A DNA stretch of 64,000 nucleotides, taken from JBEIGE01 sp040382055 (GTDB lineage: Bacteria > Pseudomonadota > Gammaproteobacteria > Burkholderiales > Burkholderiaceae_C). Location: positions 7,981 to 71,980 of the forward strand of contig JBEIGE010000016.1 in assembly GCA_040382055.1 (NCBI GenBank), written 5' to 3'. The translations under genes were made by a program, and so were the position numbers. Below are positions 24,126-33,582 of the stretch, one piece after another. Position 1 is the stretch's first letter; each line of letters begins with the position of its first letter. The notes below the pieces were generated by a model. It did not search any database. It was given only the letters and a program-made list of their open reading frames with translations, and was not told where the DNA came from.

Positions 24126-25672
24126 TGCTGAACCTCCATGAGCCTCAAGCTGCCGCGCGCTGGTTGAAAAGCCATGTGACGGGTCAATTGCAAACAGACA
24201 GCCGCCTGGTTGGGCCGGGCGATGGCTTTATTGCCTGGCCGGGCGCGGTTGCCGATGGCCGGCAATTTGTAGCCGCAGCCATCCACCAGGGTGCTGGCGC
24301 CTGTCTGATGGAGCTAGCCGGCGTAGAGCAGTTCACTTCTCAGCTTGAGGCACTGCCCAACCTGGCGACTTGCACCGGCCTGAAGGCGGCCTGCGGTCCT
24401 ATCGCGGCTGCTTACTATGACGATCCTTCCCGCAAGCTCGATGTTGTGGCGGTTACTGGAACCAATGGCAAGACCTCAAGCAGCTGGTGGCTGGCGCAGG
24501 CGCTGGTCTGGCTGTACGCGTCCGAGAAAACAGCTTGCGGCTTGGTAGGTACCCTCGGAGCAGGTGCCATGCGCAGCCGGGAAGATTTCCAAACTGGTTC
24601 TGGCGCTTTGCAAGCCACCGGCCTGACCACCCCGGACCCGGTTTTCCTGCAGCACAGCCTGCATCGATTTGTCAGTGAAGGTGTCAAGACCTGCGTCATC
24701 GAGGCTTCGTCCATCGGTTTGGCCGAGCACCGCTTGGATGGCACGCAAATCCGGACCGCCATCTTCACCAACTTTAGCCAGGATCACCTGGATTACCACG
24801 GCAGCATGGCTTCCTATTGGCAAGCGAAGACCCGCTTGTTTGACTGGTCGGGCCTGCAAGCCGCCGTGATCAACGCAGACGACTCCCATGGCGCCGAGCT
24901 AGCGCTGCGTCTTCAGGGACAGGCGCTGGATGTCTGGACATTTTCCTGCCAGGGTGATGCGCGTCTGCAAGCGCAGGACATCGCCCTGGAGCCGAAGGGT
25001 TTGCGCTTTACCGTGGTTGAAGGCGATGAGCGTCTGGTCGTTACAACGAGCTTGATAGGCGGCTACAACGTGGCTAACCTGCTGGGGGTGATGGCAGCGC
25101 TGCGCTCGCTGGGTGTTTCACTGCAATCCGCGGCGGCTGCCTGTTCAAACCTGGATCCGGTGCCTGGCCGCATGGACTGTCTGAACCTGGATGGTCTGCC
25201 GCTGGCAGTGGTGGATTACGCACACACGCCAGATGCACTGGCCCAGGCCTTGCAGGCCCTGCGCCCGCTAGCCGATCTGCGAAGGGGTCGGCTGTGGTGC
25301 GTTTTTGGTTGTGGCGGGTCCCGCGACCCGCTCAAACGCCCGCTGATGGGAGCGGAGGCCGTTAGGCATGCCGATGTTGTGGTGGTCACCAGCGATAACC
25401 CACGCTCCGAGGCGCCTGAACACATCATCAGTCAAATTCTCCTCGGACTCGAAAAGTCACCCGATCTGATGGTGTTGGCTGACCGCGCACAGGCCATTGC
25501 CCGCACGGTTGCGCAAGCCGCTGCTGCCGATGTGATTTTGGTGGCCGGTAAGGGCCATGAGGATTACCAGGACTTGGGTGAGCAACGTGTGCCATTTTCT
25601 GATCCTGCGCATCTGAGCGCCGCCTTGAGGTCTCGTTCTGACGGCGCTGCCCGAACTGGTAACTTGGTATGA
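24125..25672 (+). CDS. murE: UDP-N-acetylmuramoyl-tripeptide synthetase, meso-DAP type (MurE)
   Basis: 515 residues from the ATG at 24125, which shares its A with the ftsI stop; a TTG one codon earlier is possible. Mur ligase signatures: GTNGKTSSSWWLAQ (ATP loop), central FTNFSQDHLDYHG and C-terminal FGCGGSRDPLKRPLMG. The substrate-recognition loop reads DNPR (VVTSDNPRSEAPEHI), which selects meso-diaminopimelate over lysine, consistent with dapF and mpl in this window. It overlaps murF by 4 bases. Confidence 0.97.
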   Translation: MLNLHEPQAAARWLKSHVTGQLQTDSRLVGPGDGFIAWPGAVADGRQFVAAAIHQGAGACLMELAGVEQFTSQLEALPNLATCTGLKAACGPIAAAYYDDPSRKLDVVAVTGTNGKTSSSWWLAQALVWLYASEKTACGLVGTLGAGAMRSREDFQTGSGALQATGLTTPDPVFLQHSLHRFVSEGVKTCVIEASSIGLAEHRLDGTQIRTAIFTNFSQDHLDYHGSMASYWQAKTRLFDWSGLQAAVINADDSHGAELALRLQGQALDVWTFSCQGDARLQAQDIALEPKGLRFTVVEGDERLVVTTSLIGGYNVANLLGVMAALRSLGVSLQSAAAACSNLDPVPGRMDCLNLDGLPLAVVDYAHTPDALAQALQALRPLADLRRGRLWCVFGCGGSRDPLKRPLMGAEAVRHADVVVVTSDNPRSEAPEHIISQILLGLEKSPDLMVLADRAQAIARTVAQAAAADVILVAGKGHEDYQDLGEQRVPFSDPAHLSAALRSRSDGAARTGNLV

Positions 25673-27114
25673 ACAACGTTCACAACACCAGTGACATGAT
25701 GACTCTGGCGCAGGCGGCTGGCTGGATCGCGGGTGCCCATCTGCAAGGTGAGCCAGCAACCGGCATTCGGCGGGTTCATACCGACACCCGAAGCTTGCAG
25801 CCGGGCGACCTCTTTGTCGCCTTGCAGGGCGAGCGTTTCAATGGCAATGACTTCCTGGTGCAAGCCAAAGCAAAGGGGGCGGTCGCGGCTCTCTGTAGCG
25901 ATGCCGCAGCCCTGGCGCAGTCCGGTTTACCTGGCCTGGTGGTGGACAACAGCACCTTGGCACTGGGCCAGTTGGCCACGGGCTGGCGCCAGCAGTTCAA
26001 GCTGGCGCTGATTGCCGTGACCGGGAGCAATGGCAAGACCACCGTGACGCAAATGATCGCGGCCGTGTTGCGTGCCGGCAAGCCGGATGCATACCTGGCG
26101 ACCGAGGGCAATTTCAACAACGACATCGGCGTTCCCCTGACCTTGTTGCGTTTGCGTGCGCACCACGAGGTGGCGGTGGTCGAACTGGGGATGAACCACC
26201 CCGGAGAAATCGCCTACCTTGCCGTCATGGCTCAACCCACGGTTGCGCTGGTCAACAATGCCCAGCGTGAGCATCTGGAGTTCATGGCCACCCTGGAAGC
26301 GGTAGCCCAGGAGAATGGGTCTGTGATTGATGCCCTGCCAGCCACGGGCACTGCTGTTTTTCCGGTTGATGAGCCCTTTACTGCCCATTGGCAAATCCGG
26401 GCCGGTACTCGGCAAGTGCTGACTTTTTCCCTGGACAACGTCAGCCAAGCCCAACCAGCTATTTTTTGCGAACCCTCCAAACTGCCTGAATGGACAGGAT
26501 CAGACTGGCGTATGAGTGTCAGTACACCTCAAGGCATGGTGAGCTACCCGCTGAGAATCGCCGGCCTGCACAACGTCAAAAATTCTCTGGCTGCCGTGGC
26601 CTGTTCAATGGCTGCCGGGTTGGCAGTCGAGGACATTGCCAGGGGACTTGCTGAGTTCGAGCCTGTCAAGGGCCGTTCGCTTTCGCAGCAGCTGGTTTTG
26701 GGCAAGCACGCCATTACCCTGATTGATGACACCTACAACGCCAACCCGGACTCGGTGCGGGCCGCCGTTGATGTCTTGGCCGATTTGCCTGGCCCACGTC
26801 TGCTGGTGCTCGGGGATATGGGCGAGGTGGGCGATCAAGGGCCGGCTTTTCATGCCGAAGCGGGTGCTTATGCCCGCCAGAAAAAAATAGAAAAACTATT
26901 CTGTACCGGCGCTCAGTCTGTGTTCTCTGCTTCGGATTTCGGAGCGGGACAACACTTTTCCAGCATCGACCTGCTGATTCAAGCGGTGCTGCGGGACCTG
27001 CCAACGGTAGCCAGTGTGCTGGTCAAGGGCTCGCGCTTCATGAAGATGGAGCGCGTTGTTCATGCCATTCACGACCAATGTGTGCTTGGCTCGGAGGAAC
27101 AGCATGCTGCTTAG
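25669..27114 (+). CDS. murF: UDP-N-acetylmuramoyl-tripeptide-D-alanyl-D-alanine ligase MurF
   Basis: 481 residues. N-terminal substrate domain (IRRVHTDTRSLQPGDLFVALQGERFNGNDF), ATP loop TGSNGKTTVTQMIAAVL, the family sequence EGNFNNDIGVPLTLLRLR and C-terminal IDDTYNANPDSVRAAVDVL, LGDMGEVG. It adds D-Ala-D-Ala made by the ddl product. The 3' end overlaps mraY by 11 bases. Confidence 0.97.
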   Translation: MNNVHNTSDMMTLAQAAGWIAGAHLQGEPATGIRRVHTDTRSLQPGDLFVALQGERFNGNDFLVQAKAKGAVAALCSDAAALAQSGLPGLVVDNSTLALGQLATGWRQQFKLALIAVTGSNGKTTVTQMIAAVLRAGKPDAYLATEGNFNNDIGVPLTLLRLRAHHEVAVVELGMNHPGEIAYLAVMAQPTVALVNNAQREHLEFMATLEAVAQENGSVIDALPATGTAVFPVDEPFTAHWQIRAGTRQVLTFSLDNVSQAQPAIFCEPSKLPEWTGSDWRMSVSTPQGMVSYPLRIAGLHNVKNSLAAVACSMAAGLAVEDIARGLAEFEPVKGRSLSQQLVLGKHAITLIDDTYNANPDSVRAAVDVLADLPGPRLLVLGDMGEVGDQGPAFHAEAGAYARQKKIEKLFCTGAQSVFSASDFGAGQHFSSIDLLIQAVLRDLPTVASVLVKGSRFMKMERVVHAIHDQCVLGSEEQHAA

Positions 27115-28282
27115 TCTGGCTCAATGGTTACAAACACTGTCGCCCGAATTCGGTTTTTTTCGGGTGTTCCAGTACCTCACTTTTCGTGCGGTGATGGCGG
27201 CATTGACAGCGCTCCTGATGGGCTTGATTGCAGGCCCCTATGTGATTCGCCGGCTGACCGAACTCAAGATTGGACAGCCGGTGCGCGGCTATGGCCTGGA
27301 GACCCACCTGTCCAAAAGTGGCACACCCACCATGGGTGGGGTCTTGATCCTGATGTCCATTGCCGTGTCCACACTGTTGTGGTTTGACCTGAGCAACCGC
27401 TTTGTCTGGATTGTTCTCATGGTCACGCTGGGATTTGGGGCGATTGGGTGGGTTGACGATTGGCGCAAGGTGGTTAACAAAGACCCCGAGGGCATGCGTT
27501 CGCGTGAAAAATATTTCTGGCAATCCGTCATTGGGCTGCTCGCAGCGCTGTATCTGGTGTTCAGTATTTCCGAGAGCAGCAACCTGAAGGTGTTTGAGCT
27601 CTTCATCAACTGGGTACGTTCCGGTTTTGATGTCGACCTCCCCCCTAAAGCCGGGCTGCAGCTGCCCTTCTTCAAGGAGGTCAGCTACCCCTTGGGCGTC
27701 CTTGGTTTTGTTGTCCTGACCTACCTGGTGATTGTGGGTTCGAGCAATGCGGTGAACCTGACCGATGGACTCGATGGCCTGGCCATCATGCCGGTGGTGA
27801 TGGTGGGCTCCGCCCTGGGTGTGTTTGCCTACGTCACCGGCAGCTCGGTGTATTCCAGGTACCTGTTCTTTCCGTACATCCCGGGCTCGGGTGAGTTATT
27901 GATTTTTTGTGCGGCCATGGCCGGAGCGGGGCTGGCTTTTCTGTGGTTCAACGCGCATCCGGCACAGGTATTCATGGGCGATGTGGGCGCCCTGGCCCTG
28001 GGAGGTGCCTTGGGCACCATAGCCGTCATTGTGCGTCAAGAGATTGTCTTGGCCATCATGGGCGGCATTTTTGTGGCAGAGGCGTTCTCGGTGATGCTGC
28101 AGGTGGCTTACTTCAAGTACACCAAGAAGCGCTTTGGCACCGGACGGCGTATTTTGAAAATGGCGCCGTTGCATCACCATTTTGAAAAGAGCGGATGGCA
28201 AGAAACGCAAGTGGTGGTGCGCTTCTGGATCATCACCATGCTGCTGTGCCTGATCGGCCTGTCCACACTCAAGCTGCGCTGA
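27104..28282 (+). CDS. mraY: Phospho-N-acetylmuramoyl-pentapeptide-transferase MraY
   Basis: 392 residues from the ATG at 27104, preceded by GGAGG; an in-frame ATG at 27056 lies deep inside murF. Polytopic, about ten membrane segments. Active-site sequences include SKSGTPTMGGVLIL, the magnesium-binding GWVDDWRKV, NLTDGLDGLAI, and HAHPAQ/FMGDVGALALGG plus MAPLHHHFE. It makes lipid I on undecaprenyl phosphate. Confidence 0.97.
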   Translation: MLLSLAQWLQTLSPEFGFFRVFQYLTFRAVMAALTALLMGLIAGPYVIRRLTELKIGQPVRGYGLETHLSKSGTPTMGGVLILMSIAVSTLLWFDLSNRFVWIVLMVTLGFGAIGWVDDWRKVVNKDPEGMRSREKYFWQSVIGLLAALYLVFSISESSNLKVFELFINWVRSGFDVDLPPKAGLQLPFFKEVSYPLGVLGFVVLTYLVIVGSSNAVNLTDGLDGLAIMPVVMVGSALGVFAYVTGSSVYSRYLFFPYIPGSGELLIFCAAMAGAGLAFLWFNAHPAQVFMGDVGALALGGALGTIAVIVRQEIVLAIMGGIFVAEAFSVMLQVAYFKYTKKRFGTGRRILKMAPLHHHFEKSGWQETQVVVRFWIITMLLCLIGLSTLKLR

Positions 28283-28284
28283 CC

Positions 28285-29829
28285 ATGACGCTTCAAGACC
28301 AACACGTTCTCATTCTCGGCCTGGGTAGCTCAGGTCTGGCGATGGCGCGCTGGTGTATTCGTCAGGGGGCCCATGTCACGGTTGCGGACTCCAGAGCTGC
28401 TCCGCCTAATCTTGAGGTGCTTAAAACGGAACTTCCCGCTGTGAAGTATGTGACCGCTGCCCTGGATGCGGGGTTGATAAGCGGTGATGTGCAGGCCGTA
28501 TTCAAGAGTCCGGGCCTGTCGCCCGCTACCCTGGCTCCTCTGCTGCAAGCCGCTTCGGCTGCGGGCTTGCCGGTGGGCGGTGAACTCAGCCTGTTTGTCC
28601 AGGCGCTGGCTGCCCTGCAGGCAGAGCAGGCATACACGCCCAAAATGATTGCCGTGACCGGTACCAACGGGAAAACCACGGTCACTTCGCTCACGGGGCA
28701 ATTGATTGAGCGGGCTGGCAAGCGCGTCTCGGTGGCTGGCAACATCGGCCCCACCCTGCTCGATACCTTGATGGCACAACTCGATGCGGACACGCTGCCT
28801 GAAGTTTGGGTCCTGGAGCTCTCGAGTTTCCAGCTTGATGGCATTGAGATTTTTGAGCCGAGCGCAGCCACGGTACTCAACATCAGCGAAGATCACCTGG
28901 ACTGGCATGAAAACATGTCCGCTTATGGTCAGGCCAAGGCGCGCATTTTTGGTCAAACGGGCCTGATGTTGCTCAACCGTGAAGACCCGGCAGTCATGGC
29001 AATGTTGCCGCCTGCAGTCAAAGGGAAAGCCTTTCAAGCGGCGCTGTCACGCCCCTATCGGACCTTTGGCGCGAACATGCCGCAACGTCCGGGTGACTTT
29101 GGCATTGAGCAGGTCAACGGCATGGCTTGGTTGGTGCGCGCCCAGGAAGCGGACGAGACCCGCAAGCCTAAAAAGGGGGAAGCGCAAGAGATCTTCATCC
29201 AGCGCCTGATGCCCGCCGACGCCTTGCGCATCCGGGGGCGCCACAACGCCACCAATGCGCTGGCATCACTGGCGCTGGCACAGGCCGCCGGTTGTAGCCT
29301 GGCACCCATGCTCTATGGCCTGCGTGAATATCAGGGGGAACCGCACCGGGTAGCGTCAGTCGCGGTGATCCATGATGTGGAGTACTTTGACGATAGCAAG
29401 GGCACTAACGTGGGTGCCACAGTGGCCGCACTGGTGGGTTTGGGTGCCGATGGGGCGGGTCCAGCCTTAAACGCCAGCCGGCGCAAGCTGGTCATCATTT
29501 TGGGTGGCCAGGGCAAGGGTCAGGATTTTGCGCCGCTGGCTGGCCCGGTAGCTCAGTATGCGCGTGCCGTTGTCCTGATAGGCCGGGACGCGCCCCTCAT
29601 AGAACAAGCCCTGCAGACTTCCAACGTGCCGCTGGTGCACGCCCAGAACCTACCGCAGGCGGTGGTGCTGGCCAGTGAGCGGGCTCATCGCGGCGATGCG
29701 GTATTGATGTCTCCGGCCTGCGCCAGCCTGGACATGTTTGACAACTACCTTCACCGGGCCCGGGTATTTTGCGATTCGGTTGATGCTTTGGCGTCTGAGG
29801 CTGGCCTGGTTCAGGAGGTGACGCCATGA
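28285..29829 (+). CDS. murD: UDP-N-acetylmuramoylalanine-D-glutamate ligase MurD
   Basis: 514 residues from the ATG at 28285 (MTLQDQHVLILGLGSSGLAMARW). Other signatures: ATP loop TGTNGKTTVTSLTGQLI, LELSSFQLDG, LNISEDHLDWH, DSKGTNVGATVAAL and SPACASLDMFDNY. It is longer than the E. coli enzyme (438); one extra piece is a charged loop near residues 285-305 (EADETRKPKKGEAQE). It overlaps ftsW by 4 bases. Confidence 0.97.
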   Translation: MTLQDQHVLILGLGSSGLAMARWCIRQGAHVTVADSRAAPPNLEVLKTELPAVKYVTAALDAGLISGDVQAVFKSPGLSPATLAPLLQAASAAGLPVGGELSLFVQALAALQAEQAYTPKMIAVTGTNGKTTVTSLTGQLIERAGKRVSVAGNIGPTLLDTLMAQLDADTLPEVWVLELSSFQLDGIEIFEPSAATVLNISEDHLDWHENMSAYGQAKARIFGQTGLMLLNREDPAVMAMLPPAVKGKAFQAALSRPYRTFGANMPQRPGDFGIEQVNGMAWLVRAQEADETRKPKKGEAQEIFIQRLMPADALRIRGRHNATNALASLALAQAAGCSLAPMLYGLREYQGEPHRVASVAVIHDVEYFDDSKGTNVGATVAALVGLGADGAGPALNASRRKLVIILGGQGKGQDFAPLAGPVAQYARAVVLIGRDAPLIEQALQTSNVPLVHAQNLPQAVVLASERAHRGDAVLMSPACASLDMFDNYLHRARVFCDSVDALASEAGLVQEVTP

Positions 29830-31001
29830 TCACCAGTGCACAACGCTTGAGCAGTCGACCGGCGCAAATTCCCGGGTTTGACCAGGCGCTGGTCTGGGTG
29901 AGTGTGGCCCTGCTGGCCTGGGGCCTGGTCATGGTGTATTCCGCGTCAATCGCCATGCCCGATAACCCCAAGTTTGCCCGCTACGCCCATACGCATTTTT
30001 TGAGCCGCCACATGGTGTCGTTGGTGATTGCCTTTGCCGCTTCCTTGCTGGCCTTTCAGGTTCCCCTGGCGACCTGGGAAAAAATTGCGCCCTGGCTGTT
30101 TGTGGCTTCACTGTTGTTGTTGATGGCAGTACTGCTCCCGTTTGTCGGCAAAGGCGTCAACGGCGCACGGCGCTGGATATCACTGGGGATCATGAACTTC
30201 CAGCCCTCTGAGCTGGCCAAATTTGCGGTGTTGCTCTATGCCGCCGACTACATGGTCCGCAAGATGGACGTGAAGGAGAAATTCTTCCGCGCAGTCATGC
30301 CCATGGCCGGTGCGGTGGCGGTGGTGGGCCTGCTGCTGCTGGCAGAGCCTGACATGGGCGCGTTCATGGTGATTGCCGTAATTGCCATGGGCATCCTGTT
30401 TCTCGGTGGTGTCAATGCCCGCATGTTTTTCCTCATTGCCTTCATTCTGGTCGTGGCGTTTGGCCTCATGATTGCCCTGAGCGAGTGGCGTCGAGAGCGC
30501 ATCTTTGCTTATCTCGATCCCTGGAGTGAAAAGCACGCACTGGGCAAGGGCTATCAGTTATCCCACTCGCTGATTGCCATCGGGCGTGGCGAAATTTTCG
30601 GTGTGGGCCTGGGCGGGAGCGTTGAAAAACTGCATTGGTTGCCTGAGGCGCATACCGACTTCCTGCTTGCTGTGATCGGCGAAGAATTCGGCTTGTTGGG
30701 CGTACTGACCGTGATCGCCTTGTTTTTCTGGATGACCCGGCGAATCATGCATATCGGTCGACAGGCCATCGCGTTGGACCGCGTGTTTGCCGGGCTGGTG
30801 GCTCAGGGCGTCGGCATCTGGATGGGCTTTCAGGCCTTCATCAACATGGGTGTGAATCTGGGCGCTTTGCCGACCAAAGGCCTGACCTTGCCCCTGATGA
30901 GTTATGGCGGCTCGGCCATCTTGATCAACCTGGTGGCCATTGCAGTGGTACTGCGGGTTGATTATGAAAACCGACAACTGATGCACGGGGGGCGGTCATG
31001 A
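29826..31001 (+). CDS. ftsW: SEDS-family peptidoglycan polymerase FtsW
   Basis: 391 residues, about ten membrane segments. SEDS motifs: GARRWISLGIMNFQPSELAKFAVLLYAADYMVRK, ALGKGYQLSHSLIAIGRGEIFGVGLGGSVEKLHWLPEAHTDFLLAVIGEEFG and GLTLPLMSYGGSAI. It polymerises glycan strands at the septum with FtsI. It overlaps murD and murG by 4 bases each. A second SEDS gene, rodA, lies at 51378. Confidence 0.96.
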   Translation: MITSAQRLSSRPAQIPGFDQALVWVSVALLAWGLVMVYSASIAMPDNPKFARYAHTHFLSRHMVSLVIAFAASLLAFQVPLATWEKIAPWLFVASLLLLMAVLLPFVGKGVNGARRWISLGIMNFQPSELAKFAVLLYAADYMVRKMDVKEKFFRAVMPMAGAVAVVGLLLLAEPDMGAFMVIAVIAMGILFLGGVNARMFFLIAFILVVAFGLMIALSEWRRERIFAYLDPWSEKHALGKGYQLSHSLIAIGRGEIFGVGLGGSVEKLHWLPEAHTDFLLAVIGEEFGLLGVLTVIALFFWMTRRIMHIGRQAIALDRVFAGLVAQGVGIWMGFQAFINMGVNLGALPTKGLTLPLMSYGGSAILINLVAIAVVLRVDYENRQLMHGGRS

Positions 31002-32113
31002 GCATGGGTTCAGCTACATCCATGGCAAGCCCCTGCGCTCTGGTGATGGCCGGGGGCACTGGCGGCCATATCTTTCCGGGCCTGGCGGTGGCTGAGGCTT
31101 TGCGCCAGAAGGGTTGGCGCGTGCATTGGCTGGGTACACAGGGCTCAGCTGGCAAACCGAGCATGGAAAGTCAGTTGGTCATTCCAAAAGGATTTGCATT
31201 TGAGTCGCTTGATTTTTCAGGTGTGCGCGGCAAGGGCCTGCTGACGCTGGCTCTGCTGCCAGTCAGATTGCTGAGTGCGTTCTGGCAAAGCCTGCAGGTG
31301 GTGCGCCGGGTGCGGCCCGATGTAGTGCTGGGCTTGGGTGGCTATGTCAGCTTTCCAGGGGGCATGATGTCGGTGTTGCTGGGCAAACCCTTGATCTTGC
31401 ATGAACAAAACTCGGTTGCAGGCTTGGCCAACAAAGTCCTTTCTCACCTGGCTGATTTGGTTTTCACTGCATTTCCGAACGTGATCAAGGACGGGTTGTG
31501 GGTGGGCAACCCCTTGCGTGAAGGTTTTCTCAAGCAGCCTGGACCCCAGACTCGCTTTGAAGGACGCCAGGGGCCGCTTCGCGTCTTGGTGGTTGGCGGA
31601 AGCCTGGGGGCCAAAGCCCTCAACGACCTGGTACCCCGGGGGTTGGCTTTAATTCCTGAGTCTGTGCGGCCGCAGGTGCTGCACCAAAGTGGCATACAAC
31701 ACATCGACGAACTGCGCGCCAACTACCTTGCAGCAGGCGTGCAGGCAACGGTGACCCCTTTCATTGACGACACAGCTCAGGCCTTTGCCGATGCGGACCT
31801 GGTGATTTGCCGCGCCGGGGCCAGCACGGTGACCGAGATTGCCGCCGTGGGTGCTGCGGCGTTGTTTGTGCCGTTTCCGCATGCAGTGGATGACCACCAG
31901 ACGTCCAATGCCCGTTTTCTGGTCGACCAGGGAGCCGGCATGCTGATACAGCAGCATGCGCTGACACCCGAGGCGATTGCTGATTTGCTACAAAAAACAG
32001 AGCGTAAAACTCTTTTGCAATGGGGGCAAATGGCAAAAAAACAAGAAAAGACCGAAGCGGTCCAACTGATCGTCAACGCCTGTGTGGCCCTGACAGCCAA
32101 GGCCAAACCATGA
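30998..32113 (+). CDS. murG: UDP-GlcNAc:lipid I N-acetylglucosaminyltransferase MurG
   Basis: 371 residues. N-terminal glycine-rich loop VMAGGTGGHIFPGLAVAEAL after a ~12-residue leader, VLGLGGYVSFPGG, LHEQNSVAGLANK, the second domain VVGGSLGAKALNDLVP and the sugar-nucleotide site CRAGASTVTEIAAVGAAALFVPFPHAVDDHQ. It makes lipid II from lipid I at the inner face of the membrane. The ATG at 30998 overlaps the ftsW stop; later Mets at residues 3 and 9 are possible starts. Confidence 0.96.
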   Translation: MSMGSATSMASPCALVMAGGTGGHIFPGLAVAEALRQKGWRVHWLGTQGSAGKPSMESQLVIPKGFAFESLDFSGVRGKGLLTLALLPVRLLSAFWQSLQVVRRVRPDVVLGLGGYVSFPGGMMSVLLGKPLILHEQNSVAGLANKVLSHLADLVFTAFPNVIKDGLWVGNPLREGFLKQPGPQTRFEGRQGPLRVLVVGGSLGAKALNDLVPRGLALIPESVRPQVLHQSGIQHIDELRANYLAAGVQATVTPFIDDTAQAFADADLVICRAGASTVTEIAAVGAAALFVPFPHAVDDHQTSNARFLVDQGAGMLIQQHALTPEAIADLLQKTERKTLLQWGQMAKKQEKTEAVQLIVNACVALTAKAKP

Positions 32114-33582
32114 AGCACGCCGTCCGACAGATTCATTTCGTGGGCATCGGTGGCTCGGGCATGTCGGGCATTGCCGAGGTCTTGCATAACCTGGGCTATG
32201 TCATCAGCGGCTCGGATTTGTCCGACAGCAGCACCTTGAAACGGCTAAGCGGCCTGGGCATCCAGACCTTCGTCGGTCACAGCCCGTCCAATATTGAGGG
32301 TGCTGATGCGGTGGTGACCTCTACCGCCGTTAAAGCTGACAACCCGGAGGTACTGGCCGCCCGGGAAAAGCGCATCCCCATCGTTCCTAGGGCGGTCATG
32401 CTGGCGGAGCTGATGCGCCTCAAGCGTGGCATTGCGATTGCAGGCACGCATGGAAAAACCACCACCACCAGTCTGGTGGCCAGTGTGCTGGCACAAGCCG
32501 GTCTGGATCCGACGTTTGTGATTGGCGGGCGTCTCAACAGTGCCGGTGCCAATGCCCGGTTGGGACAAGGCGACTACATCGTGGTGGAGGCGGATGAATC
32601 CGATGCCTCCTTCCTGAACCTTTTGCCGGTGATGGCAGTGGTCACCAACATTGATGCCGACCACATGGAAACCTATGGCCATGACTTTGGACGGCTCAAA
32701 GGCGCTTTTGTTGATTTTTTACACCGCATGCCTTTTTATGGCACGGCGATTCTGTGTACCGATGACGCCGTGGTACGGGAGATCGTGCCGCAGGTGTCCT
32801 GCCCGATCACCAGCTACGGCTTTGACGTAGGTGCGCAAATCCGTGCCGTCGATGTACGCGCGGTGGGCGGGCAAATGCATTTCACAGTGCAACGCCGCAA
32901 CGGTGTGACCTTGTCCGATCTGGCGGTGGTGTTGAATTTGCCAGGACGCCACAACGTGCTCAATGCGCTGTCGGCCATTGCCGTCGCTGTGGAATTGGAC
33001 ATACCCGATGACGCGGTTGTCAAAGCCCTGGCCGAATTCAAGGGCGTAGGCAGGCGCTTCCAGAACTACGGCGATTTGACGGTCACAGCCGTGCACGGGT
33101 ATAGACAAGAACAATTGTCTGGGATGGCGCAGGGGCAGTTCACCTTGATTGACGACTACGGCCACCATCCGGTTGAAATGGCAGCCACCCTGGCCGCAGC
33201 CCGTGGCGCGTTTCCGGGGCGACGGCTGGTGCTGGCTTTCCAACCGCACCGCTACACCCGCACCCGCGATTGTTTTGAAGACTTCGTCAAAGTCATCGGG
33301 CAGGCCGATGCGGTGCTTCTGACAGAGGTCTATGCGGCTGGCGAAGTACCCATTGTGGCTGCCGATGGGCGCGCTTTGGCACGCGCTATCCGCGTTGCAG
33401 GCTGTGTCGAGCCGGTGTTTGTCGATGACATCGGCTTGTTGCCCCAGGCCATTCTTGCAAACGCACAACCCGGTGACGTGGTGCTTTGCATGGGGGCGGG
33501 TTCCATCGGGGCCGTACCCGGAAAAGTGGTTGAAGTGCTACGAAAACCAGAGCTGATAAGCAAGGAGCCACAAGGGAAATGA
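32110..33582 (+). CDS. murC: UDP-N-acetylmuramate-L-alanine ligase MurC
   Basis: 490 residues from the ATG at 32110 (MKHAVRQIHFVGIGGSGMSGIAEVL), overlapping murG by 4 bases. ATP loop GTHGKTTTTSLVASVL, VVEADESDASFLNL, NIDADHMETYG, LIDDYGHHPVEM and AFQPHRYTRTRD are present. Between the conserved GRRFQNYGD and FTLIDDYGHH there are ~20 residues (~320-342) that I judge extra relative to the usual short linker; this stretch includes an inverted repeat at 33103-33120. Confidence 0.96.
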   Translation: MKHAVRQIHFVGIGGSGMSGIAEVLHNLGYVISGSDLSDSSTLKRLSGLGIQTFVGHSPSNIEGADAVVTSTAVKADNPEVLAAREKRIPIVPRAVMLAELMRLKRGIAIAGTHGKTTTTSLVASVLAQAGLDPTFVIGGRLNSAGANARLGQGDYIVVEADESDASFLNLLPVMAVVTNIDADHMETYGHDFGRLKGAFVDFLHRMPFYGTAILCTDDAVVREIVPQVSCPITSYGFDVGAQIRAVDVRAVGGQMHFTVQRRNGVTLSDLAVVLNLPGRHNVLNALSAIAVAVELDIPDDAVVKALAEFKGVGRRFQNYGDLTVTAVHGYRQEQLSGMAQGQFTLIDDYGHHPVEMAATLAAARGAFPGRRLVLAFQPHRYTRTRDCFEDFVKVIGQADAVLLTEVYAAGEVPIVAADGRALARAIRVAGCVEPVFVDDIGLLPQAILANAQPGDVVLCMGAGSIGAVPGKVVEVLRKPELISKEPQGK

